The notes: generated by a model not told the origin, from the sequence alone. Counted from the first letter of the stretch, positions 1-12,244 are shown. The stretch: DNA of 64,000 nucleotides from Deinandra increscens subsp. villosa (GCA_039602395.1 JBCNJP010000027.1:38077841-38141840); one strand, 5' to 3'. Translations and numbers: made by a program.

Positions 1-22
1 GACTTGAGACGCATCAAAAGGC

Positions 23-30
23 TATAAATA
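23..30 (+). promoter_or_regulatory. TATA box of the LTR promoter
   Basis: A consensus TATAAATA lies in a GC-flanked context near the left edge, followed by a leader-like stretch. It fits the U3/R promoter of the surrounding LTR, but it could equally belong to an unrelated upstream transcript. Confidence 0.35.
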
Positions 31-1749
31 GCAGCTTTAATTCCATCAAACAACTCGCCAATTCACTGAAATATGATCTAAAAACCCTAAAACCTCATCA
101 GAACTTCGTCGGAGCAATTCTCTCAAACCGAAAGGAATTAGGAGCTGAATTTCTGCAGTCACCCATTAATTGGTATGATCTAAAATAACCTCTTTCAATT
201 TTTTCTAATTCAATCTCTAAGTATGCTTTCTAAAAATGATGTAAAATTAGGGTTCTTGAGGTTATTCTGCTCAAATCGGGTGATCGGGTGGGAATTAGGG
301 TCTGAATTTTTGTAGGTAATCCTAATTTAATGTGTTTTAAGAAAGCCCTAAGTTTATTTCACAATTGGAAAAGGTTTGGTTAAGGTTTTGTAAATGACCC
401 AAAATTAGGGTTTTCATAACGTTGTTTTGCCCAAATTGACTAAACGATGTTGAAATAAGCTTCGATCTTTTGAAGGATATTATAAAATGTTATAATGGAT
501 AATGCCCTAAGTTGGTTTGAATTAAAAATGAGTTTTGAAAATAAAACAAGAAATTTATGAAATTAGGGTTTTGAAATATGATTATTTAATATAAAATAAA
601 CCAAAGGGTATAAAGGCTTGAATTTTGGTATGCTAACATGTTTTCATATAATATAAGAATATATGAAAGTAAATTGGCTATATAATCAAGTATTTAAAAT
701 ACCGAGTTAATCGGATATTAGAGGTTCGCGCGGACCGGAAGGGTAGACACCTGTACACTGGGGTTTCTGGCAATAGCGGGGGTGTCGCCATCCCATCTGG
801 GAAATGGCATCCCAACACTGGGCGATCCCGGAGTGAGTGTCTACTTATAGGAATGCGCGTCTTCATATTATCAATTAAAAGAGATATTATGCCTATAAGG
901 GCATTTTGGTCATTTTGACCTTAATAGAAGTAAACCTTAATAATTAGATATTATTAAGATAATGTAATAGATAAATAAACATAGGATATGTTTATAATGT
1001 TAAACCTTGCGTTAACGTCATACAATACGCAATTAGGTTTAATCGGAAGGAATAACGGAGGTTCTGTCTGAAATTACTGCCTAAAAGAATAAAGTGAGTT
1101 CTATGAGCCCACTTTTAAATGTTTTAAAGTTTTTAATGTTTTCGGGCTGATATACATACAATGTTCAACTGTTTACTTGAAAAGTATTTGAGTTAAATAC
1201 TTTTATCTGAAAGTTTGATTATCTTGACTGATAAATTGATGAACTGTTTGAAATGATACGTGTTATGTTATAAAGATACTTAAGAATAGTTATACGTGTT
1301 AATATTGTATATGAAATAATGATGATAGAATAATGCATATGAAATGATTATTAGAGTTATGTGTTATATTTGCTTTGAAATTAGGTATCCAAATGATAAG
1401 GGTTTGTTAATAAATGTACAAGTGAGAATGTATGATTATATGAGAACAGGTGATGCATTTGCTATATTATTATGTGGTGGATACGCCGTTGGTACATTGG
1501 TATACAAGCATGGTAGTATAGTTACCCGGTATATCGAAAGTGTGGAGGATACGCCGCTGGTACATCCTGTATACATACACCTAGGTAAATTGGGGGATGT
1601 TCAGTTGTTGCAGTATATGAGTACATTATCATGTTTATTAGCACACGTGAGTCACCTGGATATCTAACTAGGGGCGGGTAGTAGTACTGTGGTGGTTAAG
1701 GAGATGTTCGATAGAATGGAACGTCTAAAGAGTTAAGGTTACGTGAACA

Positions 1750-1985
1750 GAGGTCGATACTGAGGTTGGGGGCTTCCAGATGAAGTCACCTGAGCGGTAT
1801 TCGAAACTGGAAGAACGGAATGTAGGACGGTTGTCGTTGCTGAGGTTGGGGGCTTCCAGATGAAGTCACCTGAGCAGTATTCGAGACCGGGAAGGTATAG
1901 ATGAAATGGAGCGGTTGTCGGTACTGAGGTTGGGGGCTTCCGATAAAGTCACCCGAGCAGTATTCGAGACCAGAAGATATAGAGG
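1750..1985 (+). repeat. Three diverged tandem units of about 80-85 bp inside the LTR
   Basis: The motif CTGAGGTTGGGGGCTTCC recurs at 1760, 1840 and 1924. Each copy is followed by a similar GAAGTCACC...GAGCAGTATTCGAGACC stretch. The third unit has a small internal deletion. These are internal LTR repeats of the kind that often carry enhancer sites. Confidence 0.75.
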
Positions 1986-2508
1986 TGTACGGAATTCAGG
2001 TCGTAGGAGTTAAAAGTTATTGAGGTAGATGTTTTCTAGAGAAACGTGTATGATTATGATGTTATCTTATAACTTGTTATGTGTTATACTTGATAAATGT
2101 TGAAAAAGGGATTTTGCAGGTACAAAGGTTTTGACCTCACAAACGAGGTAACGTTTTAAAATGTAGAACTCACCAGCGTAAGCTGACCTTTTCCCAAAAA
2201 CATATGTATGTCAGGTATAGGTGTGACGTCCGGGAGCAAGGGCGGAGCCCTCGTGATAAGGGACTGATCGGGCAAGCTATTAGAAGAGCTGTTGGAGTTG
2301 CTGGCTTAGTGTAGATAAATAAAGACGAATATAGTTAGTCGCTATATAGATAGATTGTAAATTATCTCAATTACTTTACGTACTTGGCTTTATAATAAAT
2401 AAAAGTTTTAAATTTTCCGCTGCTTATCTCTGTTGTGCCACGTGTTCATGAGTAAATCCGATGAGTGACCCCTCCTGGTGCCAAGTCTGGGAGTGGGCGT
2501 CACACGTG

Positions 2509-2736
2509 TTAAGCCACGTGTTATGTACATGTGATATGTTTTTTAACTTAAGCGCAGGTGGTCAACTTTTAGACCACTTTTAGAGTTTTTGACTTTGGTC
2601 ACAGTGTTTTGAAAAATGGGTATTAAGCCACGTGTTATGTACATGTAGTTTTTTTTCCAGGCGTAAGCGCACATGGTCAACTTTTAAATCACTTTTAGAG
2701 TTTCGACTTTAGCAACGGCGTTTCAGAAAATGGGTG
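2509..2736 (+). repeat. Two-copy tandem duplication (unit about 114 bp)
   Basis: TTAAGCCACGTGTTATGTAC starts at 2509 and again at 2623. Both copies continue through GGTCAACTTTTA and a GAAAATGGGT end. The second copy is followed at about 2740 by a GC-rich imperfect hairpin (CCCGCC...GGACGGG). Apart from this duplication, the stretch from 2505 to 3520 is AT-rich with no gene visible. Confidence 0.7.
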
Positions 2737-3522
2737 GCCCGCCGCGAAGCGCGGACGGGTCACCATCTTGTTAAATTTTAAAATATAACTGTTCTTATTT
2801 CTAACAATTTATTATAACTTATTAATTAATAATAAGATTTTAGTTATATCTTATATAAAAATTATTTTTTACTATAATTTGTCGTTACTTGTAATTACTT
2901 GAATTTTATAAATGTTATATATTTTATTTAACTTTAAAAAAGTAACAATGCAACTCACTTCTCTGTTTGAGAAATTTCATTACTAACAAATTACGAAATT
3001 GGATTCCATATTTCTTATTGTAGTTTGGTCATTGTTTGAACTTAGATATGACATGGAGATAATATAAAATAATTATCTAATAAAATATATGACATAGCAT
3101 GGAAGTTTAATATTAATATTATTTGGAGTGATGTTTTATTTTCTTGAAATATTTTTTATTTATGAGTTTCATCGTTTTTCTCTTATGTGTTTTTTGTCAA
3201 TTAATGTATAATTTCTTGTCAAGTGTATTATTTTGTCATTCCATCTCCTTTGTTGTTTTGCATACAATAAAATTTGATTTCTTTCTATACAATTAACCAA
3301 TTTTACTACTTTTCATGTCATATATTACGTGTAAATGACATGTTTATATGTGCACTCAAATCATATAATTTTTTTAACAAACATGTGTGTTGGATTTATT
3401 TTATTGTGATAATATTTTATTGAACGGTACATATTAACGGTACTTATTGTTTGCACCCATAACATATGTTTCTACTTTTTGTCTATAACAGTTTGAGAAA
3501 ATCAGATAATTTCGTTTTCTCG

Positions 3523-3732
3523 CACTGGCGAAGCTTTGTTGAGACCGGGGGGGGGGGGGGGGTGACCGCCCCCCCCCTCCCGGTTTTTTGGGCCGTAGTG
3601 CTAATTTTTACGATTTTGAAATTTTTTATATATATTGAGAACCGCCCCCCCCCCCCCCCCCGGATTAGAATCCATGACTTTTCGCCCCCCCCCCCCCCCC
3701 CCCCCAAACTTTTCGTCGAAGCTTCGCTAATG
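3523..3732. mobile_element. Short MITE with poly-G/poly-C tracts
   Basis: The ends are inverted: CACTGGCGAAGCTT on the left against AAGCTTCGCTAATG on the right. The flanking octamers TTTTCTCG and CTTCCTCG could be a degraded 8-bp target duplication of hAT type. The interior consists largely of long homopolymeric G and C runs. The open frames read through it are glycine/proline runs and are not genes. Confidence 0.5.
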
Positions 3733-3925
3733 CTTCCTCGGGTATGAAATTACAATCAACTGAAGAGTTTAAAGAACTTGTGCTCCGATCTCTTTGTGCT
3801 TCTCGTAGTGAATGATTATTATTTACAGTATCATCTATCAAAATATTTTTTATATGAATCTTTAACGTGAATTATGTATTAAATTTTTAATAATTAAACT
3901 CGTATAATACACGGGTTCTATCCTA

Positions 3926-4569
3926 GGGGTAAAGTTCTAGTACAAACCAATATTATTGTAAGAACTTAAGAACTAATGTAAGAACCATTAAATTTCAATT
4001 GAATGAAGGTTATTTAGAAAATTTTTATGCTTCTTCTTCTTTTTTCCTTCATGTATATACACATAATGACAACTTAATGACCTAAAAAAAAAAACTAAAC
4101 AAAAATCATTTTTTTGTAAGTCCGACTATGTTGCATATATGCAACATATGAAAACATATAATGTTGCACATATGCAACATATGAAACATATAATGTTGCA
4201 TATATGCAACATGGTATGTTGCATATATGCAATATGGTATGTTGCATATACAACATATGAAACATACCATGTTGCACATATGAAACATATAATGTTGCAT
4301 ATATGCAACATAGTCGGACAGGCACAAAAAACAATTTTTTTTAAGTCATCGGGTGGATATGGGTGGATATATGTGAAATTAAATTAAAAAAAAAATCAAA
4401 TTACCTAAAAAACTTTATTTGAAATAATTTTCCCTTAGTTCTTACAAGTTTGTACAATAGAATGTAGTGGAGGAATTAAAAAGAAATGACAAAATTACTT
4501 AATTATCCCTCATTTAAGTTGGTTCTTAAATTCTTACAATAGATAATGGTTCTTACATGAACTTTACCC
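3926..4569. mobile_element. 644-bp non-autonomous element with 9-bp target duplication (MULE-like MITE)
   Basis: The left end GGGGTAAAGTTC is the inverse of the right end GAACTTTACCC. The nine bases TCTATCCTA flank both sides (3917-3925 and 4570-4578). The inverted similarity continues inward through GTAAGAACCATT. A 9-bp duplication and G-starting termini fit Mutator-like elements. There is no coding capacity, and the core is the palindromic array at 4120-4319. Confidence 0.75.
4120..4319. repeat. Palindromic array of ATGTTGCATATATGCAACAT-type units
   Basis: The block starts with GTCCGACTATGTTGCATAT and ends with its inverse. In between, the perfect palindrome ATGTTGCATATATGCAACAT and close variants recur about seven times. 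Overlapping open frames on both strands are a by-product of this repeat, not genes. Confidence 0.85.
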
Positions 4570-4889
4570 TCTATCCTAGTTCTATAATATATTATTACAT
4601 AATAAGGTTGTCAACAAGAACAATGTTGAATTTGATAAACTTGTAACACTTGCTGTAAGAGGTTCAAGATACAAGAAGGAACATTCTAAACATCTCATTT
4701 ATGTTATTCCTTACAAATAACTTACATGTATACGTGTTAATCAAACCACGGGTAACCCTTTTTTGCAAATTAAGATAAATTTCAATATGTCATGTAAACA
4801 AATTTCATAGCTTTTACTAACGCACTTTAATCGTTTTATAAAATATCACACATATATTTTTAAGTAAATAACTAATTTTTTTAACAATA

Positions 4890-4998
4890 ATATTTTTCAT
4901 CGTAAAAAACCACCAACCTTACACTTGCAAAGATATAAACCTTGATCACTTACATGAAAAGACAATTACCGTACCACTAGACTATTGGTATAGTAAAT
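4890..4998 (-). mobile_element. Degenerate tRNA-derived SINE head
   Basis: Read on the minus strand it has an A-box-like AGTCTAGTGGTA and, further on, a B-box-like CAAGGTTTATATCT. This is the same arrangement as the clearer copy at 48205-48318. It is short and diverged, and no target duplication is clear. Confidence 0.3.
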
Positions 4999-5008
4999 TA
5001 AGTGATTA

Positions 5009-5299
5009 AGAGCATTCACACCAGCTTTCATATCCTTATCCTTATAATTTGTACTTTTATTATTACTTTTTCTCTCTTTTTCACTCACAACCATAATTAA
5101 ATAATACTTTTTATACCTTTATCATTACATTTCTCTCTCTTCAAATCTTCAAATTTTAGCAAATTACCAAACTTTTTGTCAAATATACAGATTTTATAAA
5201 TTTTTTATATCTTCTCTACTCACAACCACTCACAACCAAACCTTAAATTATACAGATTTACACTCACATATTTTTTAAGAAACTCACCGTGAATGCTCT
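5009..5299. mobile_element. MITE of about 290 bp upstream of the PUX-type gene
   Basis: The termini AGAGCATTCAC and GTGAATGCTCT are perfect inverted repeats. The interior is A/T- and pyrimidine-rich and non-coding. It sits about 190 bp upstream of the TATA box of the next gene, so it may influence that promoter. The superfamily is not certain because only a 3-4 bp flanking repeat (TAAG) is visible. Confidence 0.6.
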
Positions 5300-5490
5300 A
5301 AGTGGCCATATTAAAAGGGTAAAAAAGTAGTATAATAGAAGTACAAGGGCCAAAAGTAAAAATGTTTTGCACATACATACTATAACTATACCCTGGCTAT
5401 CTATCTAATTCATCCCCCACCCCACCCCACCCACGGGAAAAGTTACCATCTATCGTCTTTAATTTAATTTACTCTCAGACCTCCTCTACA

Positions 5491-5498
5491 TATAAATA
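5491..5498 (+). promoter_or_regulatory. TATA box of the PUX-type gene
   Basis: TATAAATA lies 50 bases upstream of the ATG at 5548. This predicts a transcription start near 5520 and a short leader of about 25-30 bases. A C-rich patch (CCCCACCCCACCCCACCC) lies about 75 bases further upstream. Confidence 0.6.
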
Positions 5499-5547
5499 CA
5501 TAGAGAGCGGCAGTAGCAGCAGATTCTTTCTTTGGAAGTGTTTAATC

Positions 5548-8500
5548 ATGGCGACACCTGATCGAGAATCAATCGAGACGTTCATGAGTATCACCGGCTC
5601 GTCTGAACTCGTTGCTATCCAGAAACTCACGGTAATCATTTACACCAAATGTTTTTTTTTTAATCTCAATCGCATCACGAATCGTGATTTAACGTTTTCT
5701 GTTGATTGTTATTCACTTTTCCTTGATCAATTTCAGTATTTACAATCGATGATAATCTGTGAGTTCGGAATCTGATTCTTAATGTAACGCAGGGGTTTTC
5801 CCTACGTTCTAGATCTTAGTTTGATGTTTTGATATAGATGTTGGATTGGTGTAGAATGTTGCTCCCTGTTTCCAGAAAGTTATATACCTAGGAATCTGTA
5901 ATTTTGGAATATGGAATTGGAGTGGAATAATCTGTTGCAAACTTAATCCTGCAGCAATTGATGTCAACTTTTGATGATTGGTTCTTCTTCATGAGCCATC
6001 TAATGAAAATGCCAAATAACACTACGGTTGCTTGCTAGATACAGCAATTTTGGATAAATTATAGGTCATTCATCATTTTGTTTAGTCAACTGCACATTCT
6101 TCCTTTGGCAAGAAAGATTGCCTATCTGAAATGATTAGCCAAGTAAAATGCTTCAACACCGAATTTGATTTATCAAACAATACAACGTTCAATGTAGGCC
6201 AGTAGCAACTTTTTCTAAAATTTTAGTTATCCTATTTATGCAAGCCAAAAACAAATCCTCTGACATGCAAAGTCAAGGTGTATGTCTAGTCCAGAAATGG
6301 AGAGAGAATCTTTACGTGTCTAATTGAACATCATTGAGGTTTGATAGATGCTGTTAACATTGGGATAGATTAATTACAGGTCTCAAATTTTAATCTTTTG
6401 CTCCATCAAGCACTTTCTGATTGTATTTTCTATATGCTTATGAGGATGCTGAGTTGGATGTGTGAGTACCCAATGCTGGACCATATAAGAAATGGAGTTT
6501 TTCGTGAAGAATTGGGGTTGGGGTGATACGTATCTTGGATAAGATAAGAGAGGGGAGATTGAGATGGTTTGGTTCCATGTGAAGAAGAAATAGATCATAG
6601 AAACCCTCACAGTGGAGGGGAGGAGGAGAAGAGGCATACCCAAACTGACATGGGATGAGCGGAACAGATAAGATCTGCTAGATTTGCACCTCTTTGAGGA
6701 GATGACTGGGGTTAGGAGTTTTTGGAGACATTTGATAAAGGTTATGGATTTTTAGGGGAGCGTAGGGTTTTGTATTGGGTTTGTGTTGGAGCCTTAGCTC
6801 TTCCTACACTTTTGTTTTCCTTAACATAGCTTTTACCTTAGTGTGTCTTGGCGTATATATTTTTTTTGAGCGGAGTGTATAGCTAGCATCAAGTGGGTTC
6901 ATGCTACCTTTTCTTGTCTCTTGTCTCTTTGCTTTTTTTTTTCTTATTTTATATTTTACTACTATATTTTGCCAATCATGTTTTGTTATCGGTAGTTTAC
7001 TACTATTATTATTAATAGTATTTTTTTGTTTTGATTCCCTTTTCCACAATTTATCGTTTCCGGATCACTATAATATACATTTATAAAAGAGAAGTTTCTT
7101 GAGCTATTATCTCAGCGGGAGCAACCTATCTTACTCCTGGGATAGAGGAAATGGCGCTACCCCCGTCCCACCCTCCCCAGACCCTACAAATAACTTTGCT
7201 ATGAGTGGGAATTTTACTGGTTATGTTTGTTTGCTTGTTCTTCAACGGGTTCCATTTCTCTGATAGTCTGATGAGTACTTTAGCTGGAATGTGCTAGCTA
7301 TAGTTGTTTTTAGTTGTATCTGGGATGTTGTTTCATACACTTGTTGATTCTTGAGAACCAATCTATTTCAGTATCTTAGAAATTAATGTATGCCTTCAAA
7401 ATTTTCATGTAAAGGAAATGTCATATTTTATGCTTATTAGATTTTAGGATAGAATCTATGTGTGCGTTGTCTGAAAGTTCAAATGGTAGATATAAGAAAA
7501 ATGGGATCAAAGAAGGAGATACATGAGTCTTATGAATTGAGAAATAAGGAGTAATTTCATGCTTAGGATAGGATCTGCCTTTTATATTAGTATATATAAT
7601 TATTGTATAGACAAGCATTTGCATTAGATTAGAGAGTTTCCATAGTAGATTAGAATCAGGAATTTCCATATCTTTGATTAAGAAATTATAAGCAATCAGT
7701 TAGGGCGTACCTAGGATAGCTATTCAGTATTCACCACTCAAATGTGGGACAAATAATTATTTTATTGCTGTTTTCGTTAGTTCTTGATATAAATCAAGTT
7801 GGGTCTTATCAGTATGTATGCATGTATATTTGTGTGTGTGTGTGCATATGTTTCTATAAATGTATAGTCTATATATAAGCCTTTTGTACTAGCTAGCTGC
7901 ATCAATCTTTGCTCAATATCCGACATCATATTAAGCTTGATCCCTTGAATTTTCTGGTTTATGAATCTTTGTGATTGAAACAATTTAGTGATTTTTGCTG
8001 GACAGTGAAATAGAAAATTCAAAATACTTTTAGGACAACAGTCATTCTAAAAAATTCAAGATACAGGGAACTAAAAAAGTGGAAACTTGTTCCATTGGGT
8101 GTGAAACCTTGTCTCACCATGGTCAAATGCTTGTTTTTTTCTCTGCATAAATCAGTTTTGTAAACTGATATATATTTTATTTCTATCAACTATTATACAA
8201 TACATAAATTGAGTTTTTTGCCAGTTCATTTCTGTTTTCAGTGTATCCTATTACTTTCTTGGGCTAAAGTGCTAAAGTATATTTTCTTTATGATTATCAG
8301 GAGCATGGTGGTGGTCTCAATGAAGCCGTTAATTCTTATTTTACAGAAGGAGATACGAACATGTTAGTTTCCTTTAATATGCAAATTATGCTAAATTCAG
8401 AAGTCCAAAGAATAAGATGATAAACCCATGTTTTGTTAATTTTTTTTAACGCATTGATTGCATTTTCTCAGTCAACATGAAACACATGTTGCTGCTCCAC

Positions 8501-11134
8501 AGGAGGATTTCATGGACATAGACGATACACAAAGAGGATTTCATGAATCTCATCACCCTGAAACTACTTCCAGAATCGATGATGTCACCAACACTTTGCC
8601 AGTAATTATCCCTGAAACTCGTGTATCCTGCGGAACTGAAGATGATGTGTCGGGTGGTATTTCACATGACACATGTTTGAGTCCGAGTGCTCCTGGAATT
8701 AGTACTTTACCTGACTATGCCATAGAAGAGGAAATGATCCAAGCTGCAATCGAGGCTTCCAAACGCGAGGCTGAAACCAGTCGACCAGATGATGTGGTAA
8801 ATTTGTGCTTTTCAAAACGGGGTGGGTCGGGTTGCCTTGAAACACCTTTTTTTGTCTAGAAGTTCTACGTTTAGTAATTAATAACTAGTGTGCCTATATG
8901 ATTAAAAGAACCATACTATTTAAATAATGATTAATTTTGTGAATAGAATGATTTAGTAGTATGTCTTAAAGTTATGCTTTGGGTGACTTTTGACCCGTTT
9001 GACCGATTTGAGCTCTCTTTTTAACCATTTGACATATTATCAATAGAACACAAACCAAATTATCTCATTCATAAGTAAATAATTCTCTACTATTGATATT
9101 CTCTCAGCCAGCTGTGCAAGAGAAGGCCTTTGGTGAACTAGAATCTGAAGCAGGACCATCAGAAACACGAGCTTCAAAGGTGGCCGAGGTTGAAGAAGTC
9201 GGGACATTGGCATCAGCAAATGGAAGGTAAAGAATGATTTACTATATTGATTTTACTTGTGTAATTATATTTTTACCATTAAGACAAGTGTCAAGAAACC
9301 ATAGGTTGGGTGTTGGCAGCTCATCTATTCAGGATGAGACCGAAGATGCAGACGAGCAACCTCTTGTTAGGCATAGGAGTAGACGCATGAACTTGAGCTC
9401 ACCATCAGGTCCCACTCGACAGCAAAATGTGAATGATCCTGATGAAGTATATTTCTGTCTTCTTTCTAATTTCTTACTACAAAGTAGTGTTTGGTATGTG
9501 GGAATGGAATGGAACATTCCCCCATGGAATAAATAAACAATCTTGTTAACCTCTTAGGAACGGTTGGCACTATTCCTTCATGGAATGGAACGAAAGTTTA
9601 CAATTAAGTCTATTTTTTGTTTCTTAAAAAGATTATAGTAACATTAATTCATCAAAAACATTTAATTAAAGTATCTTGTATACTTTTATATTAACTTTTT
9701 TTTTATTATAATATGATTTTAAGTTTTTATCTTTTTTTTTTAGATATTTGTAGCAATGCATTTTAAATCATATACTAATAAGAAGTAATATATATATTTC
9801 TTGATGAGATGATATATATAACATGAAAAATTGATATAAACTAAATTGTAAGAGAAAATAAATATTTTTAAGAATATCTAATGGTTATTTGGCTTAAAAA
9901 TTATCAAACAAAATATATACTTGAATAACTGTTTCCATTCCCCATGCTAACCAATCATGCTAATGGAATGCAATGGATCAGTTCATTTCAAATATTACTT
10001 CTTATTTTTATTTGTTGATTGTTTATTGGAAGTGGGGTGGTATTTCATCTGAAGAACACGATGAGGCGGTCATGCTTGAGGCTGCAATGTTTGGTGGAGT
10101 TCCCGCTGGGGGTGGATATCGCGTACCATATACCCGAAATCGTTATATGCGAAATGGTTTGGGTAGAACTAATGGGCCGTACACTAGGTCGGCCCCTCGT
10201 CCTCCATCTCCCACTCTTACTGCTCAAAGATTGATAAGGGAACAACAGGTAAACCCTAAGGTTACTAACTAATATACACCTCTTTCTCCCAAAACAAGCC
10301 ATATGATTTTCACCATATTTTCTTTTTACAGAATGATGAATATCTTGCATCATTGCAAGCTGACAGAGAAAAAGAGTTACTCCAGCAGGCAGCCAAAGAA
10401 GCTGCCATGGAAGAAGAACAGAGAAAACTGGAACAAGAACAGGTAGTGCAATTCAGATATTTGACCTGTCAAAGCAAGTTCATTATAGTATATTTCTATT
10501 TGAATATAGTTTTGAAGATTTTTTGGTATGTTTTTGCAGGAAATTGAGAGGCAGTTAGCAGCTAAAGAAGCTTCACTTCCTCAGGAACCTGCATCTGATG
10601 ATGTCAACGCAGTCACCCTTCTCGTGCGGATGCCAGATGGAAGCCGTCATGGTCGCAGATTTATGAAAACTGATAAATTACTGGTATGGTTTCTACTGCT
10701 TTGTGCTTAAAAGTTAGAACCCCATTCCTTAAATGAATTAATATCCCTTTTTTTGGCAGTGTCTGTTTGACTTCATTGACGTTGGCAGAGTGGTCAAACC
10801 TAGCACATACAGATTCGTAATCACTCCCCTTCAAATCTTCGTTTATTCAAATAGTCAGTAATGATATTAACATGATCAAACCTTAGAAGTAATCAAAAGA
10901 GCGACATTCAATACAAAATCGATCAATTTTAATAAAATAGAGAGCTGCAAGAACCGTCGAATCCTTTTAGTTCAACAAGGCGGTGCTAATTGATGGAGAT
11001 GCTAATAATGTAAATGTTTGACACAGGTGAGACCGTACCCCCGACGTGCTTTCAGTGACAGCGAAGGTGAGTTAAGCTTGAGTGAACTTGGATTGACTAG
11101 CAAGCAGGAGGCGTTGTTTCTTGAATTGATTTAA
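5548..11134 (+). CDS. PUX7/8: Plant UBX-domain protein, PUX7/PUX8 type (UBA-UIM-UBX), ten exons
   Basis: Exons: 5548-5631, 8301-8362, 8472-8796, 9108-9226, 9284-9446, 10033-10248, 10332-10442, 10540-10683, 10760-10816, 11027-11134. All introns are GT/AG and phases agree, giving 462 aa. Residues 1-48 form a UBA-like domain (ESIETFMSITGSSE). Residues about 131-150 are a ubiquitin-interacting motif (EEEMIQAAIEASKRE). A second acidic EEHDEAVMLEAAMFGG follows at about 258-273. Residues 324-370 are a charged helix or coiled coil. Residues about 382-460 are the UBX domain, with RMPDGSRHGRRF, LFDFIDVGR and a YPRR loop at the usual Cdc48-binding FPR position. Members of this family are nuclear or cytosolic adaptors that bring ubiquitinated cargo to CDC48/p97. 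The ATG is the first after the TATA box. Exon 5 may instead start at 9305, which removes seven residues in frame. Confidence 0.92.
6430..7245 (+). mobile_element. 3' end of a LINE (RTE-like) in intron 1 of the PUX-type gene
   Basis: Broken frames at 6438-6560 read MRMLSWMCEYPMLDHIRNG, the well-known region after the reverse transcriptase in plant LINEs. They continue with RRRRGIPKLTWDE near 6612-6660. About 7140-7245 matches the style of the LINE tail (CCCACCCTCCCCAGACCC, then GTGGGAATTTTACTGG followed by TTG-rich sequence). Several frameshifts and stops make it a 5'-truncated dead copy. The rest of the 2.7-kb intron shows only a TG-rich microsatellite near 7835. Confidence 0.65.
9486..9957. 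mobile_element. Degenerate MITE in intron 5 of the PUX-type gene
   Basis: The left end TGTTTGGTATGTGGGAATGG is inversely similar to the right end (CCATTCCCCATGCTAACCAA). The interior is AT-rich and non-coding. This resembles the common hAT-type MITEs with TGTTTGGTA termini. Mismatches in the inverted repeats and the lack of a clear target duplication lower certainty. Confidence 0.4.
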
Positions 11135-11414
11135 GCAAGCAGCTTGTAAATTATGAAGAAATAGTTAGTTAGTTGGTCATTGCTTCAAACATATTTAACC
11201 CTGAATTCAATGTTTATTGTTCTGTCAGTCAGTATATGGTCCTGGTATATACTCATGAAGTTGATATGATTGATGTTTACTAGATTTATATGATTTAGTT
11301 TTAATATAAACCGTTTCATAATTTATAAAGATAAGGTAAGTCATTACTATTTATTTATTATAATTATTACATGTATTCTAGACAACTAAAATGATTATAA
11401 TATATTGATCGAAG

Positions 11415-11447
<33 letters not shown>

Positions 11448-12244
11448 ATTTTTTCGTGAATTTAAATACTTCATTATTACAAAAATGATACTTTTATGAA
11501 AAGAAAATGTTAGCTTTAATAATATTTTTTTCTAAAAGAACACTAGATGAAAATCATATGGTGTATAAGCATGTCAGAGTTATGTTATATACATTTAAAA
11601 TGATATTTGAATGAATTTGACGTGTGTTTGAGTGGATTTAGGTATATGAGGCACATGAAAATATATGCATTTTCTTTTATATATGATACTCTTGATTGTA
11701 TGTATCTGAAATGAAATGGTCATTGTCTTTTAGTTTGGTATAGACAATTTATGTAGGTATCATTCACACCTAACGATAATGCTCAGTAGCATATCATGAT
11801 TTGTGATATTGACATGCCCTCTTTGAAGTAGCTAGCTTACTCACCATTATTAAATTAAATAATATTATTAAAGAAAAGACACCGTGTACTTTAAACAAGA
11901 TGGGAGTGTGTTTGTAAAACTTTGATATTTTGGATTGTTTCCAAACCAAAGAGGCAAAGAGAAGAGAGACAGACAGTTGGCATAACGTATCATCCAATGA
12001 GGGGCAACAACGTGTCACCCCTCCCCATGACCCTTCCTTCCTTCCTTCGTGTACGCTTTTGTGCTATTTTGGATCGATCTCTTCAATCAATTTCGATCTC
12101 TTCAATCAATTTCGATCTCTTCCACCACCTCTCTACGTACAATTCTTGCATTCGAAAATTCAAATCCAAATCCAATAAAAAGAAAAAGCTCAATTTTATG
12201 TTGGATGATCGATCGAGATCATGTGTCCGTGTTTAATAGATAAG
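11135..12244. other. Intergenic region and leader of the LPCAT-type gene
   Basis: No gene is seen between the two host genes. A long T run with a TG tail lies at about 11419-11450. The likely 5' leader of the next gene begins after about 11990 and contains three copies of the 19-base motif CGATCTCTTCAATCAATTT (third partial) at about 12074-12122, plus a TTCC microsatellite near 12030. Short open frames here overlap this repeat and look incidental. Confidence 0.5.

Larger units (their letters stand above)
1..2504 (+). mobile_element. 3' portion of a long LTR (Ty3/Gypsy-like), probably solo
   Basis: The sequence opens with a TATA box and a long untranslated AT-rich stretch, contains a diverged tandem repeat at about 1750-1985, and ends at 2504 in GGGCGTCACA, a typical CA-ending LTR terminus. 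The final 350 bases resemble the U5 style of long plant Gypsy LTRs. No tRNA primer site follows 2504, so this is either a solo LTR or a 3' LTR. Its 5' end lies outside the window. No reading frame in it looks like a protein. The class is inferred from terminus style and length only. Confidence 0.5.

Noticed and set aside
1344..1667. 107-codon open frame on the plus strand
   Set aside because: It lies inside the LTR-like sequence, overlaps a GGATACGCCG(T/C)TGGTACA direct repeat and has no recognisable domain.
3466..3747. Proline/glycine-rich frames on both strands
   Set aside because: They are translations of the G and C homopolymers of the MITE.
4095..4387. Several overlapping frames rich in H, M, C and Y
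   Set aside because: They come from the palindromic TGCATA array, which stays open in many frames on both strands.
12221..12244. Upstream in-frame ATG as start of the LPCAT-type protein
   Set aside because: It adds a cysteine-rich stretch (MCPCLIDK) not expected in the family; 12245 gives the family's usual length. It remains possible.
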